From NCBI GenBank assembly GCA_021201665.1, contig JAJQEO010000007.1, forward strand, positions 1 through 64,000: a stretch of 64,000 bases of DNA, read 5' to 3'. Below, one piece after another: positions 53,795 to 62,458 of the stretch. Numbering within the stretch: position 1 is the first letter of the stretch; the number at the start of each line of letters is the position of its first letter. This stretch comes from Lachnospiraceae bacterium. Its GTDB lineage: Bacteria > Bacillota > Clostridia > Lachnospirales > Lachnospiraceae. The notes under the pieces were generated by a model. It worked only from the letters and a program-made list of their open reading frames with translations. It ran no database searches and was not told the DNA's origin. A program made the position numbers and the translations under genes.

Positions 53795-54781
53795 ATGGAT
53801 ATGACAATCCGCCCGAGGCGGCTGCGCGGAAATGAAATTCTGCGCAAGATGGTACGGGAGACACGCGTGGATGCGTCGTCCTTGATTTATCCGATTTTTG
53901 TAAAGGAAGGAACCGGAATCCGGGAAGAGATTCCGACCATGCCGGGTCAGTATCGCTACAGCGTGGACCGGATGGGTGAAAAACTGCAGTCATTGCTTGA
54001 TGTGGGGGTTAAGAGTGTCATGTTTTTTGGCATCCCGGATCATAAGGATGAGGCCGGCAGCGGTGCGTACGCCAAAGATGGCATTGTGCAGAAGGCTCTG
54101 CGGCAGGCAAAGCGTGATTTTCCGGGGATGTATCTGATTACGGATGTTTGTATGTGCGAGTATACCTCGCATGGACATTGCGGTGTGCTTTGCGGGGACG
54201 GGTATGTGGATAATGATCGTACTCTGGAGCTGCTGGCAAAGACGGCAGTTTCGCATGCGAAAGCCGGGGCGGATATGGTCGCCCCGTCGGATATGATGGA
54301 CGGTCGGGTGGCGGCAATCCGTGCGGCATTGGATGAGGCAGGGTATCTGAACGTGCCGATCATGTCGTACGCGGTAAAATACGCGTCTGCTTTTTATGGG
54401 CCATTCCGCGACGCGGCCGGGAGCGCACCGGCGTTCGGCGACCGCAAAAGCTATCAGATGGACTACCACAACAGCCGCGAGGGGATCAAGGAAGCACTGC
54501 TCGATGTGGAGGAAGGCGCGGATATCATTATGGTAAAGCCGGCGATGTCCTACCTGGATATGGTCGCGAAAATCAAGGAAGTGACGGACGTGCCGATCGC
54601 TTCCTACAGCGTGAGCGGGGAATACGCGATGATCAAAGCGGGCGCACAGCTAGGCTACATTGATGAAGAGAAAATCATCTGCGAGACAGCTATTTCCGCA
54701 TTCCGCGCAGGATGTGACATTTACCTGACCTATTTCGCGGAGGAAATCGCGAAGTATATCCGTGAGGGGAAAATTGGGTGA
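53795..54781 (+). CDS. hemB: Delta-aminolevulinic acid dehydratase (porphobilinogen synthase)
   Basis: Joins two 5-aminolevulinate molecules to porphobilinogen. The 328 residues are standard. RPRRLRGNEILRKMVRET and YPIFVKEG open the protein. The metal site is DVCMCEYTSHGHCGVLC, with three Cys suggesting a Zn-type enzyme. Schiff-base lysines lie in MSYAVKYASAFYGPFRDAAGS and IIMVKPAMSYLD. The end is GEYAMIKAGAQLGYIDEEK. The ATG at 53795 follows AGAGGTGA; GTG at 53786 is a possible earlier start. It overlaps hemL by four bases. Confidence 0.96.
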   Translation: MDMTIRPRRLRGNEILRKMVRETRVDASSLIYPIFVKEGTGIREEIPTMPGQYRYSVDRMGEKLQSLLDVGVKSVMFFGIPDHKDEAGSGAYAKDGIVQKALRQAKRDFPGMYLITDVCMCEYTSHGHCGVLCGDGYVDNDRTLELLAKTAVSHAKAGADMVAPSDMMDGRVAAIRAALDEAGYLNVPIMSYAVKYASAFYGPFRDAAGSAPAFGDRKSYQMDYHNSREGIKEALLDVEEGADIIMVKPAMSYLDMVAKIKEVTDVPIASYSVSGEYAMIKAGAQLGYIDEEKIICETAISAFRAGCDIYLTYFAEEIAKYIREGKIG

Positions 54782-56187
54782 AATCTATGACAAAATCAGA
54801 AGAACTATTTGAACGTGCCCTTAAAGTAATCCCGGGCGGTGTAAACAGCCCGGTACGGGCATTTGGCTCGGTAGGACAGACGCCGAGGATGATCGCGTCC
54901 GCGCACGGCGCGTATATGACAGATGAGGACGGCAATCGCTATCTCGACTTCGTCGGCTCCTGGGGACCGATGATCCTGGGGCATGACGCCCCGGAGGTGC
55001 GCGAGGCAGTGATGAAAGCCTGTGAGGACGGTCTGAGCTTTGGCGCGGTGACGAAGCGCGAGGTCGAGATGGCAGAACTGATCTGCGGCTCGATTCCGAA
55101 TGTGGAAATGGTGCGCATGGTCAATTCCGGTACGGAGGCCGTGATGAGCGCGATCCGCGCCGCGCGCGGCTATACCGGACGGGATAAGATTGTAAAGTTT
55201 ATGGGATGCTATCATGGGCATTCCGACGCTCTGCTGGTGCAGGCGGGCTCCGGCGTGATGACAGCAGGAGTACCTGACAGCGCTGGTGTGCCGCAGAGTT
55301 GTACGAAGGACACGCTTTTGGCTATTTATAACGATCTGGCGAGCGTGGAGCGGCTGTTTGAGGAATTCCCGGAAGAAATAGCCGCGGTCATCGTTGAGCC
55401 GGTCGGGGCAAATATGGGGGTCGTGCCGCCTTTACCAGGCAGACATCTGGGATCATCGGCAGCGCCGACAGCTTCGGAGAGTCTCTTGGCAGAAGACAAA
55501 AATGCCTCTTCGGCAGAACAGGCTGACAAGGAGATGACGGCGCCAGGATTCCTGGAGGGCCTGCGCAGCCTCTGCACAAAATATGGCGCTGTGTTGATTT
55601 TTGACGAAGTAATCACCGGCTTTCGCCTCGGCTTTACCGGCGCACAGGGCTACTTTGGCGTGGACGCGGATCTGGTGACCTACGGCAAGATCATCGGCGC
55701 AGGCATGCCGGTCGGTGCTTACGGCGGAAAACGCGAGATCATGGAGCGCGTCGCCCCGGTCGGTCCCGTTTATCAGGCAGGCACCTTAAGCGGGAACCCC
55801 GTGGCCATGGCGGCCGGGCTGGCGCAGCTGACCATTCTGAAGGAGCATCCGGGAATCTATGATAAACTGAACAAAAAGGGGCAGTGGTTCTATGGCTCAT
55901 TAAAGCAGATTGCGGAAGAAACCAAAGCGGCAGTGCAGGTCAATTCCTGCGGCTCGCTGGGCTGCATGTTTTTTACATCGGAACCAGTGGTGGACTATGC
56001 TTCTGCAAAGACCTCAGATACGGCTCAATACGCAGAGTATTTTCGCCATATGCTGTCAAATCATATTTATATCGCTCCTTCACAGTTTGAGGCAATGTTC
56101 CTTTCCGTGGCACATACGAGAGAGGAACTGGCGGACGTATTGGTATTAGTGAGAGATTTTTTGAATAATGATCTTTTTATGCAGTAA
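54778..56187 (+). CDS. hemL: Glutamate-1-semialdehyde 2,1-aminomutase
   Basis: PLP enzyme converting glutamate-1-semialdehyde to 5-aminolevulinate, the partner of HemA. KVIPGGVNSPVRAFGSVG, YLDFVGSWGPMILGH, MVNSGTEAVMSAIRAARGYTGR, FDEVITGFRLGFTGAQGYFGV and the PLP Lys in TYGKIIGAGMPVGAYGG are all present. At the normal VVPPLP-GFLEGLR junction, about 38 extra Ser/Ala/Glu-rich residues are inserted (about 221-258). This explains the 469-residue length against the usual ~430. The start is GTG at 54778, with GAGGGG eight bases upstream and a GTGA overlap with hemB. ATG 54787 is an alternative. Confidence 0.95.
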   Translation: MKSMTKSEELFERALKVIPGGVNSPVRAFGSVGQTPRMIASAHGAYMTDEDGNRYLDFVGSWGPMILGHDAPEVREAVMKACEDGLSFGAVTKREVEMAELICGSIPNVEMVRMVNSGTEAVMSAIRAARGYTGRDKIVKFMGCYHGHSDALLVQAGSGVMTAGVPDSAGVPQSCTKDTLLAIYNDLASVERLFEEFPEEIAAVIVEPVGANMGVVPPLPGRHLGSSAAPTASESLLAEDKNASSAEQADKEMTAPGFLEGLRSLCTKYGAVLIFDEVITGFRLGFTGAQGYFGVDADLVTYGKIIGAGMPVGAYGGKREIMERVAPVGPVYQAGTLSGNPVAMAAGLAQLTILKEHPGIYDKLNKKGQWFYGSLKQIAEETKAAVQVNSCGSLGCMFFTSEPVVDYASAKTSDTAQYAEYFRHMLSNHIYIAPSQFEAMFLSVAHTREELADVLVLVRDFLNNDLFMQ

Positions 56188-56212
56188 ATAGCGTCAGAAA
56201 GGGGGCGTTGTG

Positions 56213-57826
56213 ATGGGATATTATCTGAACAGCATAGAACCGATCGAAAACTTCAGGCTTGCGTCTCAGTCAGAATACTTTGTAGATAAGAGCAAGATTA
56301 TGAAAGAACTGTTCCCTTTTTTCTATCGGAATGACAAGGATATCTGCATTACCAGACCGCGCAGATTTGGCAAGAGCATGATGGCCCATATGATAGCGTC
56401 TTTTTTTTCAAAGGCTGTGGATACCTCCGATATTTTTGACCGTCTTTTCATAGCAGAAGCTTCGGAATATCGGGATTATCTGAATCAGTATAATGTTGTT
56501 TTTATTGATTTCAGCAAAATGCCCCGGAATTGCAAATCTTATGCGCAGTATATTGAGAGAATTGAAAAGCGTCTGATCAAGGATCTGATAAAGGCGTATC
56601 CGGATGCGGATATTGATCCGAACGGAGCTGTCTGGGATGCCTTTTCTGATGTGTTTAACGAGTATAATGGCGAAAAGTTTGTATTTGTAATCGACGAGTG
56701 GGACTGTGTTTTCCACAAAGATTTTCTGAAAAATAACGAGAAAAAGGAATTCATCGAATTTCTTGCGGGATTGATTAAAAACCAGGCTTATGTTGCCATG
56801 ACCTACATGACAGGAATACTGCCCATAGCGAAATACTCCAGTGGTTCTACAATTAATAATTTTATGGAATACACGATTGCTACGCAGTCTAAATTCAGTG
56901 AATATTTCGGATTTACGAACGAGGAAGTGGACTTGCTGTATGACAGATATCTCGAAAACGAGGAAGCACCGCTTCTTACAAGAGAAAATCTTAAGGATTG
57001 GTATGACGGCTACCGCACGTTGGACGGTGTAAAATTATATAATCCCAGATCGGTTGTCTATGCTCTTACAAACAATCGGATTGCAAGCTACTGGACTGGT
57101 TCAGGCCCGTATTCTGAGGTAAAAAAATATATTGTGAATGATGTCGCGGGGATGAAAACGGATGTAGCTCTTATGGTTGAAGGAGAAGCAGTTCCGGCAA
57201 ATGTGGAGGAATACGCGGCTACGTCTATGGAGCTGCAGACGAAAAATGAAATCTTTTCTGCGATGCTTGTATATGGATTCCTGAATTACGAAAATGGCTG
57301 TGTCAGTATTCCGAACAGAGAGTTGATGGAGGAATTTAAAAACACGATCGCAAAAGAAACCTCCTATGACTATCTGCGCGATTTTGAGAAAGAGTCGGCA
57401 AGGATTCTGGAAAGAACACTGGCGATGGATGCCGATGCTGTGGCCGACGCACTTGGCTATATCCATGATACAGAATCGCCGCACAAGATTTATCTGGATG
57501 AAACGGAACTGTCTTCTACGGTGAAGCTTGCCTATCTCTCTGCAAGGGGGCAGTATCGGATCGAACAGGAAGATCAGGCTGGAAAAGGATATGTGGATTT
57601 TATTTTTTATCCCAGAAACGGAAAAGGTGATGGACTGATTTTAGAGTTGAAAGTAGACAGGACACCAGAAGCAGCGATTAAGCAGATCCGTGATAAAAAC
57701 TATGCACTTCGGTTTCGAGGCAAAATGGGAGAAAAACCCCTGACGACGGGTAGAATTCTGGCTGTAGGGATCAGCTGCCAGAAGGGATCGAAAAAGCACA
57801 GATGTAAGATCGAGGTTTTAGAGTAG
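56213..57826 (+). CDS. AAA-ATPase-like / PD-(D/E)XK nuclease superfamily protein (DUF1703 type)
   Basis: A 537-residue member of the AAA-ATPase_like plus PDDEXK_9 family. It begins YYLNSIEPIENFRLASQSEYFVDKSKIMKEL. The P-loop is CITRPRRFGKSMMAHMIASFF near 45, and the Walker B-like motif is KFVFVIDEWDCVFHKDF. TYMTGILPIAKYSSGSTINNFMEYT and NLKDWYDGYRTLDGVKLYNPRSVVYAL are family hallmarks. The C-terminal nuclease fold has GKGYVDFIFYPRNGKGDGLILELKV near 460. Such genes are highly multiplied in gut anaerobes; function unknown. It sits between hemL and cobU, and its TAG directly abuts the cobU ATG, so it is embedded in the cofactor operon. Confidence 0.92.
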   Translation: MGYYLNSIEPIENFRLASQSEYFVDKSKIMKELFPFFYRNDKDICITRPRRFGKSMMAHMIASFFSKAVDTSDIFDRLFIAEASEYRDYLNQYNVVFIDFSKMPRNCKSYAQYIERIEKRLIKDLIKAYPDADIDPNGAVWDAFSDVFNEYNGEKFVFVIDEWDCVFHKDFLKNNEKKEFIEFLAGLIKNQAYVAMTYMTGILPIAKYSSGSTINNFMEYTIATQSKFSEYFGFTNEEVDLLYDRYLENEEAPLLTRENLKDWYDGYRTLDGVKLYNPRSVVYALTNNRIASYWTGSGPYSEVKKYIVNDVAGMKTDVALMVEGEAVPANVEEYAATSMELQTKNEIFSAMLVYGFLNYENGCVSIPNRELMEEFKNTIAKETSYDYLRDFEKESARILERTLAMDADAVADALGYIHDTESPHKIYLDETELSSTVKLAYLSARGQYRIEQEDQAGKGYVDFIFYPRNGKGDGLILELKVDRTPEAAIKQIRDKNYALRFRGKMGEKPLTTGRILAVGISCQKGSKKHRCKIEVLE

Positions 57827-58384
57827 ATGGCAGTGCAGGAAAGTCTTTCTTCGTTTCATTTAATTACGGGCGGCAGCGGCAGTGGAAAATCCGCGTATGC
57901 GGAGAGCTGTGTCACTGCGATTTCCTCCAGACGAATCTATATCGCGACGATGATTCCCTGTGGCGAGGATGGAAAGCGCAGGGTGGAGCGGCATCGGAAC
58001 CTTCGCAAAGAAAAAAAATTCGAGACGGTTGAATGCTATACGGGGCTGGAGCAGCTGGATTTGAAAGCGATTATTCAGAAAATGAGACTGGATGATATGG
58101 TCGTCTTACTGGAGTGCATGTCCAACCTGGTAGCGAATGAGATGTTTGAGCCAGATGGAGCCGGGAAAGATACCGTCGCGGCGGTTCTGCGCGGCATAGA
58201 GGCACTGCGCCATCAGGTGCGGCATCTGGTGGTTGTGACGAATGAAGTCTTCTCAGACGGCATTACCTATGACGAGGGGACAATGCGCTATCTTTCCTGC
58301 CTTGGAGCGGTAAACCGGGAGATGGCGGCGCAGGCGGATGCGGTCACCGAAGTCGTGTACGGGATTCCGGTGAAGGTGAAATGA
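57827..58384 (+). CDS. cobU: Adenosylcobinamide kinase / guanylyltransferase
   Basis: Bifunctional enzyme making adenosylcobinamide-GDP for the B12 lower-ligand loop. The 185 residues show the P-loop LITGGSGSGKSAYAESC near 12-28. YIATMIPCGEDGKRRVERHRNLR contains the His usually guanylated in CobU-type enzymes. LLECMSNLVANEMF and VVTNEVFSDGITYDEGTMRYLSCLGAVNREMAAQADAVTEVVYGIPV follow. It starts immediately after the previous stop codon (TAGATG), implying translational coupling. cobS follows after 77 bases. Confidence 0.94.
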   Translation: MAVQESLSSFHLITGGSGSGKSAYAESCVTAISSRRIYIATMIPCGEDGKRRVERHRNLRKEKKFETVECYTGLEQLDLKAIIQKMRLDDMVVLLECMSNLVANEMFEPDGAGKDTVAAVLRGIEALRHQVRHLVVVTNEVFSDGITYDEGTMRYLSCLGAVNREMAAQADAVTEVVYGIPVKVK

Positions 58385-58461
58385 GGGAAAAAATGAAATT
58401 TATGAAAGCAGGAATTCTTATTACAGAGAAGTAAAATCGGAGCAGGGGGAGGCTGGCTGAC

Positions 58462-59235
58462 ATGCGGATGTTCAAACGATGCTGGAGCAGTTTAAATATC
58501 GCGTTTTCCATGTATTCGAAGCTCCCGGCGGCGCAGTGTGAATGGTCGGAGGAAAACATGAAATATGTCATGTGCTTTTTTCCGTGGATTGGAGTCATCA
58601 TCGGTCTGCTCTGCTTCGGCTGGGATGCGCTTGTCTCGTATCTGGGAGTCCGGGACGCGCTTCGAAATGTCATTCTGATGACGATTCCGGTCGCGGTGAC
58701 GGGCGGCATTCATCTGGACGGCTTCCTGGATACCTCCGATGCCATGAGCTCCTGGAGGCCGGTGGAGAAACGCCTGGAGATCCTGAAGGATTCCCATGCG
58801 GGCGCTTTTGCCATTATCTGTGGGATTGTCTATTTTTTCTTGCTGTATGGGGTGCTGGACTCTGTGCGCGGGGAACTGGTCGCTGTGTATGCGTGCTGCT
58901 TTGTAATATCCCGCTCGTTGAGCGCATTTTCGGTCGTCACCTTTCCGAAGGCTTCGGTAAAGGGTACGGTCGCCGGTTTTTCGAAAAATGCGCAGACGAG
59001 GGTGATTCAGATAACTTCGGCTTGCTACATTCTGATCGCCGCAATTGTCATGCTCATCCTGCAGCCTGTTTATGCGGCAGCGGCGCTTGCCGGGGCGGCA
59101 ATTTCTTTTGCGTGGTATTATCACCGGGCGATGAAATATTTCGGCGGAATCAACGGTGACCTTGCAGGGTATTTCCTCACGGTCTGTGAGCTCGTGATGC
59201 CATTTGCCATGGCGGCAGTCTCTTATCTTCTGTAA
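58462..59235 (+). CDS. cobS: Adenosylcobinamide-GDP ribazoletransferase
   Basis: Membrane enzyme joining adenosylcobinamide-GDP to alpha-ribazole, the last step of B12 assembly. The 257 residues include FFPWIGVIIGLL, the diagnostic acidic loop GGIHLDGFLDTSDAMSSW, then KRLEILKDSHAGAFA, VKGTVAGFS and FGGINGDLAGYFLTVCELVMP. Six or so hydrophobic helices are visible. It follows cobU. The alpha-ribazole phosphatase normally linked to these genes is not separate here; the histidine-phosphatase domain in the hemD fusion is one possible provider. The 59236-59414 gap after it shows nothing recognisable. Confidence 0.95.
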   Translation: MRMFKRCWSSLNIAFSMYSKLPAAQCEWSEENMKYVMCFFPWIGVIIGLLCFGWDALVSYLGVRDALRNVILMTIPVAVTGGIHLDGFLDTSDAMSSWRPVEKRLEILKDSHAGAFAIICGIVYFFLLYGVLDSVRGELVAVYACCFVISRSLSAFSVVTFPKASVKGTVAGFSKNAQTRVIQITSACYILIAAIVMLILQPVYAAAALAGAAISFAWYYHRAMKYFGGINGDLAGYFLTVCELVMPFAMAAVSYLL

Positions 59236-59414
59236 GGGTAGGGGAATTACAGTTCTATACCAGGAACCATTGTTTTTTGCCCGGACAGACAGGGACGGGT
59301 TCCTCTGTAAAACGATCGAAGTCAGGAGGACGAAGCCTGGAAAAGCAAGCCGCGCAGCGAAAATCCCGTGTGAGGACTTGCATATAGCTGTGAACAGAAA
59401 GAGAGGATCATAAA

Positions 59415-59675
59415 ATGCCGGAAATAAGCCTGTTTTACGGAATAAGGATAACGATGTACTGGAACGACCATAATCCTCCGCATTTTCATGCGGAATACGG
59501 AAACAACCATGCCATAGTGCTGATAGAGGATGGCGTGATCAGTGAAGGATATCTGCCGAAAAGGCAGCTGAAATTTGTGCTTGCATGGGCGGAAATCCAC
59601 AAAGACGAACTGATGCAGAACTGGGAACTTTCAAAAGACAATATGCCTTTAAACCGGATTAATCCCTTAATGTAG
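59415..59675 (+). CDS. DUF4160 domain protein
   Basis: An 86-residue protein with the family pattern MPEISLFYGIRITMYWNDHNPPHFHAEYGNNHA, then GYLPKRQLKFVLAWAEIHKDELMQNWE. The PPHFHAEYG motif is diagnostic. DUF4160 genes usually stand beside DUF2442 genes, as here, and the pair has been proposed as a toxin-antitoxin-like module. No biochemical function is established. The partner begins about 16 bases downstream. Confidence 0.88.
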   Translation: MPEISLFYGIRITMYWNDHNPPHFHAEYGNNHAIVLIEDGVISEGYLPKRQLKFVLAWAEIHKDELMQNWELSKDNMPLNRINPLM

Positions 59676-59691
59676 TGAGGCGGTGATTCCT

Positions 59692-60003
59692 ATGACAGAC
59701 ACTAAGCTGAATTTTAAATATTTCTCGCCGGAAGTGTTTCAGGCTGTGGCAGGGAATAATTTCATTGTCTATGCCTATATGAATGACGGCGGCGTCAGGG
59801 AGTTTGATATGAAACCGCTTATAAAAAAAGGCGGGATTTTTTCAATATTGGCTGACGAGAAGATTTTCCGCGGAAAACTGACCGTATTGAATGGCACGGT
59901 CGCATGGGATATCGGAGGCAACAGGGATGAATATCATTGTATTGATATCGACCCGCGCACGGTGTTTGACAGCCCTGTGATTTCGGATATTCCGGAGATA
60001 TAA
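59692..60003 (+). CDS. DUF2442 domain protein
   Basis: A 103-residue DUF2442 protein: YAYMNDGGVREFDMKPLIKKGGIFSIL, FRGKLTVLNGTVAWDIGGNRDEYHCIDIDPRTVFD. The GTVAWD..D..P block is typical. It is the partner of the DUF4160 gene just upstream. ATG 59692 or GTG 59683 may be the start; GAGGCGG lies upstream of both. Confidence 0.85.
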   Translation: MTDTKLNFKYFSPEVFQAVAGNNFIVYAYMNDGGVREFDMKPLIKKGGIFSILADEKIFRGKLTVLNGTVAWDIGGNRDEYHCIDIDPRTVFDSPVISDIPEI

Positions 60004-60009
60004 CAAGCT

Positions 60010-60170
60010 TGCGTCAGGAATGCGGCAGGAATGTGGCAATATCGCAGCAATATCGCGGCAGGATTGTGGCAATACTGCGGCAATATCGCGACAGGACAAC
60101 AACAGAATAGCGACAAGATCATAACAAGATCAAGATTATAACAACATCATAACAAGATCATATGGAGGGA
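60010..60170 (+). repeat. Degenerate tandem repeat before the GH120 gene
   Basis: Alternating GCGGCAGGAATGTGGCAATA-like and AACAAGATCAT-like units fill the gap between the DUF2442 and GH120 genes. No promoter is clear within it. Confidence 0.65.
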
Positions 60171-60174
60171 TATT

Positions 60175-62187
60175 ATGATTATCTATGTAAACGCAAACGC
60201 AGCCCATGATGGCAATGGAACAAAGGCGATGCCGTTTAAGCGCATCAATGACGCCGCGAAGATCGCGCGGCCGGGAGATGAGGTTGTCGTGGCACCTGGT
60301 ATGTACCGGGAATATGTGGATCCGGTAAACGCAGGATGCGAGGACGCCCGGATTACCTACCGCAGCGCGGAACCGCTCGGAGCGGTGATTACCGGCGCGG
60401 AGCCGCTCACCGGCTGGAGTCTGTACGAAGGAACCGTCTGGACGGCGCGTGTGAAAAACAGTGTTTTTGGCTCGTACAATCCCTATACCACACCCGTATA
60501 CGGAGACTGGTATTTTGCGGAGGCGAATAAGCACACCGGCTGTGTCTATTTGAACAACAAGGCTATGTATGAGGCGGCTTCTCTGGACGAGTGTACCAGG
60601 GGCGAGGTTTACGAGTGCAGCTGGGTGCCGGAGGAGTCCATTTATAAATGGTACACCGAACAGGATGAGAAAACGGACGAGACGGTTCTCTACGCAAATT
60701 TTCAGGGAAAGGACCCCAATGAGGAGAACATCGAAATCAATGTTCGCCGGGAGTGCTTTTTCCCATCAAAGACGGGGGTTGGCTATATTACGGTCAGCGG
60801 TTTTAAGATCAATAAGGCTGCGACGACCTGGGCGCCTCCCGCGGCGTTTCAGGATGGCATGATTGGCCCGCATTGGAGCAGGGGATGGATTATTGAGGAC
60901 TGCGAGATTTCCGACAGCAAGTGCGCGGGCATCTCTCTGGGCAAATATCTGGACCCGGAAAACGAGCATTATTTTACTTATAAACAGGTCAAAAGCCCGA
61001 CTCAGATGGAGCGGGACGCGGTCTGCCGCGGGCAGTATCACGGCTGGCTGAAGGAGCGTGTCGGCAGCCACATCATCCGCCGCAACAATATCCACCACTG
61101 CGAGCAGGGCGGGATCATCGGCCGCATGGGCGGCGTGTTCAGTATCATTGAGGACAACCACATCCATCATATCAACAACATGATGGAACAGGGCGGCGCG
61201 GAAATTTCCGGCATCAAGCTGCATGCCGCGATTGACGTCATCATGCGCCGCAACCATATCCACCACTGCACCATGGGCATCTGGTGCGACTGGGAGGCCC
61301 AGGGCGTGCGCATCACACAGAACCTGCTGCACGACAACCAGATGCCGCCGTTCGCGAAAAATCTGAAGGGCAGCATGATGTCTCAGGATCTTTTTGTGGA
61401 AGTGAGCCATGGCCCGACACTGATTGACAACAACATCCTGCTCTCCGAGGTCTCCATGCGCTTCGCGACACAGGGCGTCGCCATGGTACATAATCTGATC
61501 TGCGGCTCACTGACCTGCGTAGGAGACGGCACCGGCTGGCGCTATACGCCATACCATATCCCGCACCGCACAGAGGTCATGGGCTTTATGACCATCCTTC
61601 ACGGAGATGACCGCTTCTACAACAACATCTTCGTGCAGAAATGGCCGTCGGAGGATGTGATTACCCCGCACGATTCGGACGATGGATTTGACAGTGAAAA
61701 CCGCGCCGTCGGCATCTGGATGTTTGACGAGTATCCGACCTGGGACGAGTGGATCGCGCAGTTTGACTTTACAAAGCCTGCCGATATGAAAAAATGCGAG
61801 CCGGCGCATTTCGGTCATTTGCCGGTGTGGTCCGAGGGCAACATCTACCTCGGCGGCGCGAAAGCGAGCCGGCATGAGAAGGATGGGCGGACCGCCGCAA
61901 ACGGCAGTGAGGATATCCGCGTGGAGCTTGTGGAAAAGGAAGGAAATCTCTATCTGGACACGAACATCTACGAAATGCTGGAAGGATTTACGAGCCGGAT
62001 GATCAATACGGAAATCCTCGGCAAAGCCTTCGAGCCGGAGCAGAAGTACGAAAATCCGGACGGAACGCCGATAGCCTTTGATTCGGATTATCTGGGTGAG
62101 CACAGGGGACTTGTCGTGCTTCCTGGCCCATTCGCGAGCGCGGAAGACGCGAAGAAGGCTCTTTACAGTGCGAAGGAAATGCCGTAA
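60175..62187 (+). CDS. GH120 beta-xylosidase-like right-handed beta-helix protein
   Basis: A 670-residue intracellular glycosidase (no signal peptide), closely resembling the GH120 beta-xylosidase group. YVNANAAHDGNGTKAMPFKRINDAA and GMYREYV begin the beta-helix. EINVRRECFFP, YITVSGFKI and WAPPAAFQDGMIGPHWSRGWIIED follow. The catalytic region has MGIWCDWEAQGVRI (acidic Asp) and DLFVEVSHGP (Glu), the positions of the nucleophile/acid pair in the characterised Thermoanaerobacterium XylC as I recall it. It probably cleaves imported xylo-oligosaccharides. GGAGGG precedes the ATG. No transporter or regulator is adjacent, so the exact substrate is uncertain. Confidence 0.88.
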   Translation: MIIYVNANAAHDGNGTKAMPFKRINDAAKIARPGDEVVVAPGMYREYVDPVNAGCEDARITYRSAEPLGAVITGAEPLTGWSLYEGTVWTARVKNSVFGSYNPYTTPVYGDWYFAEANKHTGCVYLNNKAMYEAASLDECTRGEVYECSWVPEESIYKWYTEQDEKTDETVLYANFQGKDPNEENIEINVRRECFFPSKTGVGYITVSGFKINKAATTWAPPAAFQDGMIGPHWSRGWIIEDCEISDSKCAGISLGKYLDPENEHYFTYKQVKSPTQMERDAVCRGQYHGWLKERVGSHIIRRNNIHHCEQGGIIGRMGGVFSIIEDNHIHHINNMMEQGGAEISGIKLHAAIDVIMRRNHIHHCTMGIWCDWEAQGVRITQNLLHDNQMPPFAKNLKGSMMSQDLFVEVSHGPTLIDNNILLSEVSMRFATQGVAMVHNLICGSLTCVGDGTGWRYTPYHIPHRTEVMGFMTILHGDDRFYNNIFVQKWPSEDVITPHDSDDGFDSENRAVGIWMFDEYPTWDEWIAQFDFTKPADMKKCEPAHFGHLPVWSEGNIYLGGAKASRHEKDGRTAANGSEDIRVELVEKEGNLYLDTNIYEMLEGFTSRMINTEILGKAFEPEQKYENPDGTPIAFDSDYLGEHRGLVVLPGPFASAEDAKKALYSAKEMP

Positions 62188-62223
62188 CTGAAATGAAAAA
62201 GAGCACTGAAAGATTTGTATGAT

Positions 62224-62326
62224 CGTAACTATTCAGGACAGTACCTCGCATTTGCTGCGAGGTACGTATGAAAACTTATAGCATGTGGGGAAAGCCTCGC
62301 AACTGTGAAGGTACTGAACAGTTACG
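62224..62326 (+). repeat. MITE-like element, complete copy
   Basis: Inverted ends CGTAACTATTCAGGACAG and CTGAACAGTTACG, with an internal ACCTCGCA/TGCGAGGT hairpin and a right part CTGTGAAGGTACTGAAC. It has no coding capacity. Related copies lie at 6698, 41139 and 46632. It occupies most of the gap between the GH120 gene and mutM. Confidence 0.75.
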
Positions 62327-62458
62327 TATGATCATTTATTTTGTCAGAGAATGAATTTGAGAGCCTGAAACAGTTGTACAGGGAAATTTTAGAAAAGGGT
62401 CAGGCAGACAAACCCGGCCCAGGGAACTCTGCCTGACCAATAAGGAGTAAGAAACAAA

